DNA of 64,000 nucleotides. It comes from Xylanibacter ruminicola (GTDB taxonomy: Bacteria > Bacteroidota > Bacteroidia > Bacteroidales > Bacteroidaceae). This document shows, one piece after another, positions 7,161 through 14,293 of this stretch. The notes beneath the pieces are model-generated. The model was not told where the DNA came from. It did not search any database and saw nothing but the letters and a program-made list of their open reading frames with translations. A program made the position numbers and the translations under genes. The stretch is taken from contig NZ_FRBD01000011.1 in assembly GCF_900142525.1 (NCBI RefSeq), positions 62,001 to 126,000 of the forward strand. Reading direction: 5' to 3'. The stretch's first letter is position 1. Each line of letters begins with the position of its first letter.

Positions 7161-7256
7161 TCATTCATCGTCTTCATCATCAAAGTCATCATACTCGCCA
7201 TTTTCGTGGCGCTCCTCTCTTTCGTTCTCTTCATGAGTATCTTCATTGGCTTCCAT
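7161..7256 (-). CDS. Short, very acidic ORF (31 aa), possibly a gene tail
   Basis: Reads MEANEDTHEENEREE through DDFDDEDDE and stop. The frame extends upstream to a TGA near 7290 without another Met. The extreme acidity is typical of C-terminal tails, so this may be the remains of a larger protein rather than a gene. Its 3' end lies just upstream of the small-RNA promoter. Confidence 0.25.
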   Translation of the reverse strand: MEANEDTHEENEREERHENGEYDDFDDEDDE

Positions 7257-7285
7257 AGCCAGAAAGTCTATAGATTTTAGGGTGG

Positions 7286-7342
7286 ATGTTCAAAATGGGT
7301 AGGAAAATGATTAAAATCAGTGATTTCGCTCATTTTGAACAT
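7286..7342. repeat. 12-bp perfect inverted repeat
   Basis: ATGTTCAAAATG at 7286-7297 and CATTTTGAACAT at 7331-7342, separated by 33 bases. It sits just upstream of a plus-strand -7 box (7383-7391). It could be an operator pair, a hairpin or the ends of a tiny mobile-element remnant. Confidence 0.6.
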
Positions 7343-7382
7343 AATTAAACGATAAGTGAACATCACTATGATTTTTATTTTG

Positions 7383-7480
7383 TATCTTTGCATCAGATTT
7401 TAATGGTTAAGGTTTATGGTTGATTAATTTAGTTTTTTAAGTAATTAAGGAAAAGGTTCGTTGTGAAACGAGCCTTTTTT
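7383..7480 (+). ncRNA. Candidate small RNA or leader, plus strand, about 85 nt
   Basis: TATCTTTGC at 7383-7391 is a good -7 box (no clear -33). The predicted start near 7397 and the hairpin at 7455-7474 with six Ts would give an 85-nt RNA. It contains only a six-codon ORF (ATGGTTAAGG...TGA). The hairpin may simply be the shared terminator of the convergent peroxidase gene, so confidence is moderate. Confidence 0.4.
7451..7480. terminator. Bidirectional terminator
   Basis: GGTTCGTT (7455-7462) pairs with AACGAGCC (7467-7474) around GTGA, with A and T runs on the two sides. It ends the minus-strand peroxidase-nitroreductase gene (stop at 7492) and any plus-strand transcript from 7397. Confidence 0.8.
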
Positions 7481-7491
7481 GATTGCGGGGC

Positions 7492-8646
7492 TTACGTGCC
7501 TTCTTGGGCTTTCTGCAGATATTTCACCTTCGAAGCATCGCGGGGCTTGGCAGCGGGCTGCTCATCGGGATAGCCGATGGCAAGGATGTAGTTCAGCTTA
7601 TATCCCTCGGGGATGTCAAGACGGTCGAGGAAGAACTTGCATTTCTCGTTTGACAACAGGAAACGTACAGGACCACCCAGGCAACATGTACCGAGGCCGA
7701 TAGACTGAGCTGCCAGCATCATGTTCTCGCCCAACAGGCCTGCATCCAACTCACCACCACCATTTGCCGGTGTGCAAACACATATCAGGTTAGGCGCATT
7801 GCGGAACATATTCTTGAAGTCTTTATCGCGCTTCACCATTTCGGCATTTGCCTCTTTGTAAACCTCGGTTACGTCAGCAATCAGCTTCTGATCCTCAACC
7901 ACGCGAACTATCCAAGGCTGACGGTTAACGGCACTTGGGGCATTGATGCCTGCACGCACCACAATTTCAAGCTTAGCGTGCTCTACAGGCTTATCAAGAT
8001 ACTTGCGGATGGATCGGCGCGCCATGATATTGCTCAGCACGGGATTCACCTCCATCAGCACATCAGCCTCGATATCGGCCATCTTGTCTGTGGGCTCATA
8101 GCGCTTCAGCACGCGTCCGTCAGCCGATACCAGAAACTTGGTGAAATTCCACTTGATATCAGAGTTCTTGTCGTAGTTAGCATCACGCTTGCGCATCATA
8201 TCGTCGAGCAGTTTGCCCGTCTTGTCGTTGAGGTCGAATCCGCCAAAGCCTTTCTGTGACTTCAGATAGGTGTAAAGCGGATGCTCGTTGGCACCATTCA
8301 CATCAATCTTGTCGAACTGCGGAAACTTGATATTGAAATTGGCCGAGCAGAACTCGTGAATCTCCTCGATAGTGCCAGGAGCCTGCTGGCCGAACTGGTT
8401 ACAGGGGAAATCCAGAATCTCCAATCCTTCGCCCTGATATTTCTCGTAGAGTGCTTGTAGCTCGTTGTACTGCGGTGTGAATCCACAGCGGGTTGCGGTA
8501 TTCACAATCAACAGCACCTTACCTTTATACTTGGCTAGCGACACCTCTTTACCTGTATCATCTTTCACCTTAAAATCATACACACTCTGTGCCGAGAGCG
8601 TCAGCACACTTACCAATGCCAATAGGCTTAAAAACGTTCTTTTCAT
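7492..8646 (-). CDS. Exported glutathione peroxidase-nitroreductase fusion
   Basis: 384 residues from the ATG at 8646. An upstream in-frame ATG at 8706 would extend the ORF, but the promoter's -7 box (8687-8679) lies between them. Residues 1-19 are a signal peptide (ending LSAQS). Residues 21-200 are a thiol peroxidase of the glutathione-peroxidase family with the tetrad Cys54 (ATRCGF), Gln88 (FGQQ), Trp166 and Asn167 (KWNF). Residues about 205-384 are an FMN nitroreductase domain (ARRSIRKY, APSAVNRQPW, GLGTCCLGG). The fusion suggests the flavin domain reduces the peroxidase, or that both act on oxidants in the envelope. Flavoproteins outside the cytoplasm need FMN delivered after export, so the location is noteworthy. 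The active-site residue is Cys, not selenocysteine. Confidence 0.9.
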   Translation of the reverse strand: MKRTFLSLLALVSVLTLSAQSVYDFKVKDDTGKEVSLAKYKGKVLLIVNTATRCGFTPQYNELQALYEKYQGEGLEILDFPCNQFGQQAPGTIEEIHEFCSANFNIKFPQFDKIDVNGANEHPLYTYLKSQKGFGGFDLNDKTGKLLDDMMRKRDANYDKNSDIKWNFTKFLVSADGRVLKRYEPTDKMADIEADVLMEVNPVLSNIMARRSIRKYLDKPVEHAKLEIVVRAGINAPSAVNRQPWIVRVVEDQKLIADVTEVYKEANAEMVKRDKDFKNMFRNAPNLICVCTPANGGGELDAGLLGENMMLAAQSIGLGTCCLGGPVRFLLSNEKCKFFLDRLDIPEGYKLNYILAIGYPDEQPAAKPRDASKVKYLQKAQEGT

Positions 8647-8678
8647 ACGAGTCTTTTTAGTTATGTTTAATTTCTGCT

Positions 8679-8687
8679 GCAAAGATA
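8679..8687 (-). promoter_or_regulatory. -7 box of the peroxidase-nitroreductase gene
   Basis: TATCTTTGC on the minus strand, with a TTG 16 bases upstream. The predicted mRNA leader is about 27 nt. Confidence 0.65.
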
Positions 8688-8732
8688 ACAAAATTATCGT
8701 GAACAACCTAATTATTAAACGATAATTGTTGA

Positions 8733-8837
8733 TTATATGAAAAAAGAGAATCCCATATCACCCGCATAACTAGGATAGGGAATTAGAGTATTATCGCGGT
8801 GAAGGAAACCTCGTACAGATATTATTTTTAGGCACAT
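8733..8837 (-). CDS. Possible 34-aa ORF of unknown function
   Basis: An ATG-initiated frame (MCLKIISVRGFLHRDNTLIP, ending GFSFFI) fills most of the peroxidase-thioesterase gap. It reads like coding sequence, but there is no clear ribosome site and no family I recognise. The rest of 8707-8947 shows nothing I can name. Confidence 0.3.
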   Translation of the reverse strand: MCLKIISVRGFLHRDNTLIPYPSYAGDMGFSFFI

Positions 8838-8947
8838 TTCGAGCCGCTATTCAGGAAATTCCCAGAAGTGTGTTAGACTTATGTCAATTTCTATTAGATT
8901 ATTTGATTTTTAAGGATAAGAATGCCAATAAACCCATTTTAAATGAT

Positions 8948-8956
8948 TACCTTTGC
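8948..8956 (+). promoter_or_regulatory. -7 box of the thioesterase/PheC-like operon
   Basis: TACCTTTGC, about 30 bases before the ATG at 8986, which is preceded by AAGGTAAAAAG. Confidence 0.65.
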
Positions 8957-8985
8957 AGCCAATTCATAAAGACTAAGGTAAAAAG

Positions 8986-9414
8986 ATGGTAGAAGAAATA
9001 AATAACGGGTATAAACATATCATACCATTACAGATAAGATTCAATGACGTTGACAAGTTCGGCCACGTCAATAATACTATCTATTTTCAGTTCTATGACA
9101 CAGCAAAAACAGACTATATTGCTACCGTATGCAAGGATGTGGATTGGGAGCGGCTGGCTATTGTAGTAGTGAAGATTGAGGCTGATTTTATTTCTCAGAT
9201 TAAAGGCAATAACCATATTGCCGGACGTACCCGCATAACCAAGATAGGAAACAAGAGTTTTCATCTTGAGCAGGACATTATTGATGCTGATACTCAGGAA
9301 GTTAAAAGCCACTGCACATCGATCATGGTGCTATACGATTTGGAGCACCAACAAACCATTCCTCTTCCTGACGAGTGGCGCCAGGCTATTAATAATTATG
9401 AAGGGCTAAAATGA
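8986..9414 (+). CDS. Acyl-CoA thioesterase, 4HBT hot-dog family (YbgC/FcbC-like)
   Basis: 142 residues, the usual length for this family. RFNDVDKFGHVNNTIYFQFY (about residues 18-37) is the active-site block, with the catalytic Asp in DVDKFGHVNN and the following helix. The rest matches a single hot-dog fold. Such enzymes hydrolyse acyl- or hydroxybenzoyl-CoA esters in the cytosol. The stop overlaps the start of the next gene (ATGA), so the two are translationally coupled. The coupling with an arogenate/prephenate dehydratase-like protein hints at an aromatic-compound substrate, but that is only inference. Confidence 0.88.
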   Translation: MVEEINNGYKHIIPLQIRFNDVDKFGHVNNTIYFQFYDTAKTDYIATVCKDVDWERLAIVVVKIEADFISQIKGNNHIAGRTRITKIGNKSFHLEQDIIDADTQEVKSHCTSIMVLYDLEHQQTIPLPDEWRQAINNYEGLK

Positions 9415-10247
9415 AAAAGAGAAAAACATGGATCTTGCTGCTTGCTGCCGTCTTTTGCATTAGCGGCGCTTGCATAACTACTTGCTGCTGCAGCAGTAAC
9501 GATAATCCTGTTGTTGAAATACAACAGCCCACCATACAACGCATTACTGAGCGAGGCAAGTTGTTGGTAGGAACCACAGGCGACTATCGTCCTCTCTCGT
9601 ACCGCGAGGCCAACGGCAACTATTGGGGCTTCGGTATCGAAATTGCACAGAAGATAGCCAAGCGCATCGGTGTAGGCATTGAATTCGTAAATACTTCATG
9701 GCCAACGCTGACAGCTGATGTGCAGGCAGAACCACAGACATTTGATCTCGCCATCGGAGGCATCACCATTACCGACACACGAAAGGAGACGATGCTAATG
9801 AGTGACGGATATCTGGCCAATGGCAAGACCATCCTTTGCCGTACCGCCGATGCCGACCGCTACCAGTCGCTGGCAGATTTAGACAAGCCTGATGTGCGCG
9901 TGATGGTGAATCCGGGAGGACTTAACGAGAAGTTTGCCAATGCGAACCTTACTCACGCTCAGATTATCGTCTATCAGCAGAACGAGGAAATTCCTAATCA
10001 GGTGGCTGAAGGCCATGCCGACGTGATGATTACCGAAATTACCGAGGCTCCGTGGTATGTGCAGAATGACCCACGCCTTGCAGCCCCTCTCCTAAACAAG
10101 CCTTTCACTCATGGTGAAATTGGTGTGCTAATGCGCAAGGGACAGGACGATCTCCTCACCCTTGTCAACGCCGTAATCGCCCAGATGAAGTCTGATGGCA
10201 CCCTCCGTAGCTTGCATGAGAAGTACGGATTAGTTTACGCGTATTAA
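9411..10247 (+). CDS. Periplasmic solute-binding family 3 protein, PheC-like cyclohexadienyl dehydratase
   Basis: 278 residues. An N-terminal signal with a cysteine cluster (CITTCCCSSN, about residues 21-30) suggests a lipoprotein. The mature part follows the PheC pattern closely: LLVGTTGDYRPLSYR, GFGIEIAQKIAKRIG, the motif DLAIGGITITDTRKE, VMVNPGGLNEKFA, a D/E-rich MITEITEAPWY, and the ending DGTLRSLHEKYG. PheC-type enzymes turn prephenate or arogenate into phenylpyruvate or phenylalanine in the periplasm and descend from amino-acid-binding proteins. No transporter genes are adjacent, which favours an enzymatic rather than a transport role. Assignment between dehydratase and ligand-binding protein is not certain. 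Confidence 0.78.
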   Translation: MKKRKTWILLLAAVFCISGACITTCCCSSNDNPVVEIQQPTIQRITERGKLLVGTTGDYRPLSYREANGNYWGFGIEIAQKIAKRIGVGIEFVNTSWPTLTADVQAEPQTFDLAIGGITITDTRKETMLMSDGYLANGKTILCRTADADRYQSLADLDKPDVRVMVNPGGLNEKFANANLTHAQIIVYQQNEEIPNQVAEGHADVMITEITEAPWYVQNDPRLAAPLLNKPFTHGEIGVLMRKGQDDLLTLVNAVIAQMKSDGTLRSLHEKYGLVYAY

Positions 10248-10280
10248 GATATAAATAGGATTATTGCTGAACTGGGGTTC

Positions 10281-11099
10281 TTACTCCACCTTCGTCCATG
10301 TCATTGTTTGCTGGATGGTGGAGCCGTCGGTGTTCTGGCGCAGGGCGGTCCACTGCATTTGTCCGTCGGCTAGCGAGGCTATTTCCCACCACTCGCGCAG
10401 CTCCTCCTCGCTCTGGTTCTTCCAGCGGGTGGCCAGCAGCGTGCCGTCTACGAAGTAGTCCTGGAACTCGCGGGTGCTTACGGCCTGCCACTGCCCGCCT
10501 TCTTCCTTGCGATAGTAGCGGTAGGTGCCGTCGGCCATGAACTCCAGCCGTGCGTTCGCGTCGTTGTACGTCTCGATGCCCGTCAGCCCTGTGCACTCCC
10601 ACAGGCCGAGGATAGGCTCAGTGTAGTCGGCGGTAGTTTTCTCGAATCGAATGACTCCTTCGTTTGAAAGCACCACGGAACCGTCAACCTTCACGGTCAG
10701 CTTGTGGTTAGCCGTAAACTCGCTGCCGCTGATGGCAGTGAAGCAGAACTCCTCTACCATTGTGGTATGCTCGTCGGATTGGTTGGTGAGGATCATCGTG
10801 TTTCCGCTGATGGCGACGTCAAGTTCTTTCTGGTCGTTCCACACAGTTTCTTCGCCTTGCTGCGGGTTGGTAGATACGCTCATATAGGCCTTGGTGGCCG
10901 AGACGAAGGTGTAAACAGCCTTCTTGTCGGTTAGCACGGGTTTCCCATCGAGCCCCGCAGGCATCCACTTCCCGATAATCATCTCGCTGAGATTGAAGTC
11001 GGGTGTCGTCGGGTTGTCATCGTTGCTCGAACATGCCGTGAACACACTTGCGCCGCAAATCAGGATGGCGGCCATCATCCATTTCATCATTTTGTTCAT
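10281..11099 (-). CDS. Lipocalin-like lipoprotein with two repeated domains
   Basis: 272 residues. The signal peptide ends in a lipobox (VFTAC, Cys23) followed by an SSNDDNP linker, as in outer-membrane lipoproteins of the phylum. Two similar beta-barrel units follow. The first begins IIGKWMPAGLDGKPV and ends near residue 150, the second begins ILGLWECTGLTGIE and runs to the C-terminus. This repeats the 'GxW' opening of lipocalin-like domains (DUF4923/lipocalin-like type). The DNA is more GC-rich than its neighbours. Function unknown. A 20-bp perfect palindrome lies upstream of its promoter. The 3' end converges on the PheC-like gene. Confidence 0.7.
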   Translation of the reverse strand: MNKMMKWMMAAILICGASVFTACSSNDDNPTTPDFNLSEMIIGKWMPAGLDGKPVLTDKKAVYTFVSATKAYMSVSTNPQQGEETVWNDQKELDVAISGNTMILTNQSDEHTTMVEEFCFTAISGSEFTANHKLTVKVDGSVVLSNEGVIRFEKTTADYTEPILGLWECTGLTGIETYNDANARLEFMADGTYRYYRKEEGGQWQAVSTREFQDYFVDGTLLATRWKNQSEEELREWWEIASLADGQMQWTALRQNTDGSTIQQTMTWTKVE

Positions 11100-11127
11100 A
11101 CTTATATAGGTGTTTTAGGTTTCTGTT

Positions 11128-11160
11128 GCAAAGATACATATTATTCTGTAATATTTGCAA
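11128..11160 (-). promoter_or_regulatory. Promoter of the lipocalin-like lipoprotein gene
   Basis: Minus strand: TTG at 11160-11158, 21-base spacer, TATCTTTGC at 11136-11128, about 28 bases before the ATG at 11099. Confidence 0.75.
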
Positions 11161-11174
11161 TTTCTTCTATTTTT

Positions 11175-11194
11175 TTTTGATACCGGTATCAAAA
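11175..11194. promoter_or_regulatory. 20-bp perfect palindrome, operator-like
   Basis: TTTTGATACCGGTATCAAAA is identical to its reverse complement. The central ACCGGT flanked by GAT/ATC resembles operators of LacI-family regulators. It lies about 15 bases upstream of the minus-strand -33 element, and also faces the decayed gene at 11208. Confidence 0.65.
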
Positions 11195-11207
11195 TAGTAG
11201 GTTATAA

Positions 11208-11471
11208 TATACACCCAGCAGCATCACTTATATCTGCGACTTTGGCTACCTGTATAATCAAGGTACGGCAGTTGACTGGCTGACACTTCACTATATTTGG
11301 AAAGGCAACGCAGAGGCTGTTTATAGGGAGAGTTGCCCGAAATTGTTGGAAATGGGCCTGATAGCAGAAGATGCTTATTTCGGCTATGTCCTTTCTACCC
11401 GTTATCTGCTTTATAAGCCACATGTAAAATCAGTCGCTGGGCAATATGACATCAATCGAATGTCATTATGA
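11208..11471 (+). pseudogene. C-terminal fragment of an unrecognised protein
   Basis: Open from a TAA at 11205 to a TGA at 11469, without a start codon near its beginning. It reads ITYICDFGYLYNQGTAVDWL ... WKGNAEAVYRESCPKLLEMG ... YVLSTRYLLYKPHVK, clearly protein-like with good codon use. I do not recognise the family. The missing N-terminus indicates a remnant. Its stop lies inside a stretch (11468-11486) that matches the start region of the GT2 genes further along, so the fragment ends at a recombination joint. Confidence 0.45.
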
Positions 11472-11489
11472 GGTATGATGATACTATAA

Positions 11490-12386
11490 TCAAATTTTAT
11501 AATTTTCCAGTACGTCTAAAGGTTCCCATCCGAGTTCCATCCGAGCCTTTTTATTACTGAAAGTGAGACTATTCGTCATTCTTTCCAACTTATAGCTGTT
11601 AATCGGGAACCAGTTGCCGACGAGGTCACCAAGTTTTGCCAGACACCAGGCAGTCCAATATGGCAGACTTATAGGCTTGCGCCTTCCCATCTGTTGAGCC
11701 ACAGAAGCAGACAACTCCCCCAAAGTGGGCTGATAAGTGTCACAGACATTATATACGCCCCCCTTCTCTTCCACCAAAGGCAGAAGTCGCGCTATATCTA
11801 CAGCCATCAGCACACTCTTCCGCACCTTACCGCTTGCAATGTTCATATATAGTCCTTTCCGGATGCCCTCCACCATGGCTCCAAGATTACCTGGTGCCTT
11901 GTGGCCTGCGATCAACGAAGGTCGCAGAATCCCAAGCACGACATCATTCTCAGCACACCACTCCGTCAGGTACCTCTCTGCCATGATCTTACTTTTCGCA
12001 TAAGATGAAGTTCCTCTTAGCGGACACTCCTCAGTAATAAGTTCGCCTGACTCACAACCATATACAGCCACAGTACTGACAAATACTATTGCCCTTGGAA
12101 CACCTGCATTCTCCATCGCCTTACAAAGGTTCACCGTCCCCTGATAGTTTATATCGTAGAAAGCCTGTCGCTCCACCTCGGTCTTAGGCACCGTGTGAGC
12201 CTTACCTGCCGCATGAAGGACCAGATCGTAGCGGGTGTTGAGAAGAGGCACCTCCTCAGCGAGATTACACTTGAAGTCATTTTCGTCAGTCAAGCCAATG
12301 GTATATACATCGTAAGTATCTTTTAGAATTGAACGAATATTATACCCTAAGAAACCTGATGCTCCAGTAAATAGTAATTTCTCCAT
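11490..12386 (-). CDS. NAD-dependent epimerase/dehydratase (extended SDR, sugar nucleotide)
   Basis: 298 residues from the ATG at 12386 (an ATG two codons earlier, at 12392, is also possible). GASGFLG near residue 8 is the Rossmann NAD(P) loop; HAAG, FVSTVAVYG (catalytic Ser/Thr) and SSYAKSK (Tyr-xxx-Lys) complete the extended-SDR active site. Enzymes of this group make UDP-sugar epimers or 4-keto/reduced sugars for polysaccharides. Last gene of the polysaccharide operon, 9 bases after a GT2 gene. It is the only nucleotide-sugar gene in the locus, so other precursors must come from elsewhere. Exact substrate unknown. Confidence 0.85.
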   Translation of the reverse strand: MEKLLFTGASGFLGYNIRSILKDTYDVYTIGLTDENDFKCNLAEEVPLLNTRYDLVLHAAGKAHTVPKTEVERQAFYDINYQGTVNLCKAMENAGVPRAIVFVSTVAVYGCESGELITEECPLRGTSSYAKSKIMAERYLTEWCAENDVVLGILRPSLIAGHKAPGNLGAMVEGIRKGLYMNIASGKVRKSVLMAVDIARLLPLVEEKGGVYNVCDTYQPTLGELSASVAQQMGRRKPISLPYWTAWCLAKLGDLVGNWFPINSYKLERMTNSLTFSNKKARMELGWEPLDVLENYKI

Positions 12387-12401
12387 TGCCACAACTTTAA
12401 A

Positions 12402-13190
12402 TCAAGCTTTAATTAACCGGGATAACAAGCAGGAATATCTTGATTTCTTTAACCAGATAAAGAACAAAGATGCCGTAACGTAATAAAGACTCTCAACCGC
12501 AGACAGTCCAACCTCACGACGCATAATATGCCAGCGCCATCTCATGGCTTTCATCTTATCAGAAGACGTAGACTGGCTGGTTACCCTGTAATATGCCTCT
12601 ATCGTATTGGAACTCTTGGCGATTCCCCCATCCTTCAGCACCTCCATCCACATCATATAGTCTTCATGCCCACAAGCCCTCTGATAAACCTTACCTCTTT
12701 TCCCAGCGTCATACATCCCCGTCAGATTGCCTATAAAGTTATCATAAAAAAGATGATGGTAGGAAAGAGTCGCAGGAGTTCTTACCAATCCATCCACATG
12801 CCCATTTCCATCTATTATGCTATACCACGAAAAAGCAACAACCACACCACTGTCGCCTTCAAATACTTTAAGAAGATTTTCAAGATGCGACTCCTTCCAC
12901 AGGTCATCGCTGTCCAGGAATGCGATATAGTCCCCTTGCGCACGAGCTATACCAAAGTTCCTTGGGGCATAAGGAAGCCCCAGGGGGTTATCGTTAATCA
13001 GCAACTTGACACGGGCGTCCTCCTGACAGATTGCCTGAACGATATCAACAGAAGCGTCAGTTGAGGCATCGTCAATCACTAATAGTTCCCAGTTCTGATA
13101 GGTTTGTGCTAAAACAGACCTGACAGATAGCTCTATATAGCGCTCTCCATTATGACATGGCATAATGACGGATACAAGATGATGCTTCAT
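12402..13190 (-). CDS. Glycosyltransferase family 2
   Basis: 262 residues with the GT-A fold signature: VSVIMPCHNGERYI at the start, LLVIDDASTDAS, RNFGIARAQGDYIAFLDSDD (the DSDD is the metal/nucleotide-sugar motif) and a C-terminal amphipathic helix. It is a typical single-domain GT2 of polysaccharide loci and is not a member of the seven-copy paralog group upstream, whose motifs differ (ADADD, SIIIPH). The start overlaps the preceding gene's stop by 4 bases, indicating coupled translation. Donor and acceptor cannot be deduced. Confidence 0.9.
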   Translation of the reverse strand: MKHHLVSVIMPCHNGERYIELSVRSVLAQTYQNWELLVIDDASTDASVDIVQAICQEDARVKLLINDNPLGLPYAPRNFGIARAQGDYIAFLDSDDLWKESHLENLLKVFEGDSGVVVAFSWYSIIDGNGHVDGLVRTPATLSYHHLFYDNFIGNLTGMYDAGKRGKVYQRACGHEDYMMWMEVLKDGGIAKSSNTIEAYYRVTSQSTSSDKMKAMRWRWHIMRREVGLSAVESLYYVTASLFFIWLKKSRYSCLLSRLIKA

Positions 13191-14293
13191 ACGACAAAGG
13201 GTTGAATAGACTTGAGTCTGTCAAACAATAATTGCGGGTTATCAATACAGTCATCCTTGCTAATGGCCTTGATGGCTGCTACTTTTTCGTCAAAATCGGC
13301 TTGATTGATAGAAGTAATGAAATCATTAAGAGAAGCGGCATCTCCCCTCTCTATCGTATAGCCGACATGGAGCTGTCTCACCCTTCCGCCCACGAAAGTA
13401 TCATCTGCGACAATGATGGGGCAATCAAAATAGATAGCCTCATAAAGTTTATTAGGCTCTAAGTACAGGTCATTTTCCGATGACTTGTAATAACATAACA
13501 CAATGTCTATCTGACTATAGATTTTCGGGAGATCATCAGGATTCCTGAAAGGACCGTGGTAGATCACATTCTTATACTGACCTACCAGACTCCTGATTGA
13601 ATATCTGCCATTATTCTCATCAGTAAAGATACCATATAGATGAACCTCATGTTTTCCGCACTCACCAATAGCTTTTATGAGGTTATATGTGGTCTCTGTC
13701 CTAATGGCGCCAACGAAGCCGAAACGAATGTGATTCATATCCGCAGGGCTTTCCTTTGCCAACAGTTTATTCCTGCAACTGGCATTCAGTTTATTGGGAA
13801 GCACCACTGACTTTTTGGGATCTGCCCCTTTGGGGTTTAGGAACTGAACGAAACCTTCAGATGTATAAACTGATAATATGGCGTGCTTAACTGTTTCTCG
13901 GTTCATCCGGGCCAAAAGACGTGACAGAAACTTATTATTAATCGTCAGTTCCATCAAATCGGATATCTCATATATGTATTTAATATTCCGGCATGCCAAC
14001 CTTGCCACAATGGCATTATCCAAACTAAACAAATAATATAAGCAACCCTTCCCCTCTTTTCTGATTACCTTTGAAATGCCACCCCAGATTATGAACAAGC
14101 GTTTCAGATAAGAAGTCTCACTCGACACCACCCCGATACATTCATGCGCGAAAGGAGGAAGAGCCCTACTGTCTCCGCCTCTGTCAAATCCATAGACTTT
14201 CACCCCGTAACCTCTGTTAATGAAGTCTTGAATCCTTCTGATGCACCGAGGTTGCCTAAGTATGTTAGTTATAAATACCACCTTTGTTTTCAT
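13187..14293 (-). CDS. Glycosyltransferase, GT-B fold (GT4-like)
   Basis: 368 residues. The N-terminal Rossmann half opens with KVVFITNILRQPRCIRR. The C-terminal half has RFGFVGAIRTETTYN, VIYHGPFRNPDDLPKIYSQIDI and EPNKLYEAIYFDCPIIVAD; the last corresponds to the E-x7-E-type donor-binding region of GT4 enzymes (LYLEPNKLYEAI). Cytoplasmic or membrane-associated; retains one sugar onto the lipid-linked chain. The start lies 29 bases inside the upstream WecA-type gene, again pointing to one coupled transcript. Substrate unknown. Confidence 0.85.
   Translation of the reverse strand: MKTKVVFITNILRQPRCIRRIQDFINRGYGVKVYGFDRGGDSRALPPFAHECIGVVSSETSYLKRLFIIWGGISKVIRKEGKGCLYYLFSLDNAIVARLACRNIKYIYEISDLMELTINNKFLSRLLARMNRETVKHAILSVYTSEGFVQFLNPKGADPKKSVVLPNKLNASCRNKLLAKESPADMNHIRFGFVGAIRTETTYNLIKAIGECGKHEVHLYGIFTDENNGRYSIRSLVGQYKNVIYHGPFRNPDDLPKIYSQIDIVLCYYKSSENDLYLEPNKLYEAIYFDCPIIVADDTFVGGRVRQLHVGYTIERGDAASLNDFITSINQADFDEKVAAIKAISKDDCIDNPQLLFDRLKSIQPFVV

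Noticed and set aside
7493..8646. Selenocysteine in the glutathione peroxidase
   Set aside because: The active-site codon is TGT (Cys); no TGA or SECIS-like element is present.
11202..11423. 73-codon minus-strand ORF
   Set aside because: The plus-strand frame across the same bases reads as a real protein fragment; the minus frame has low-likelihood composition.
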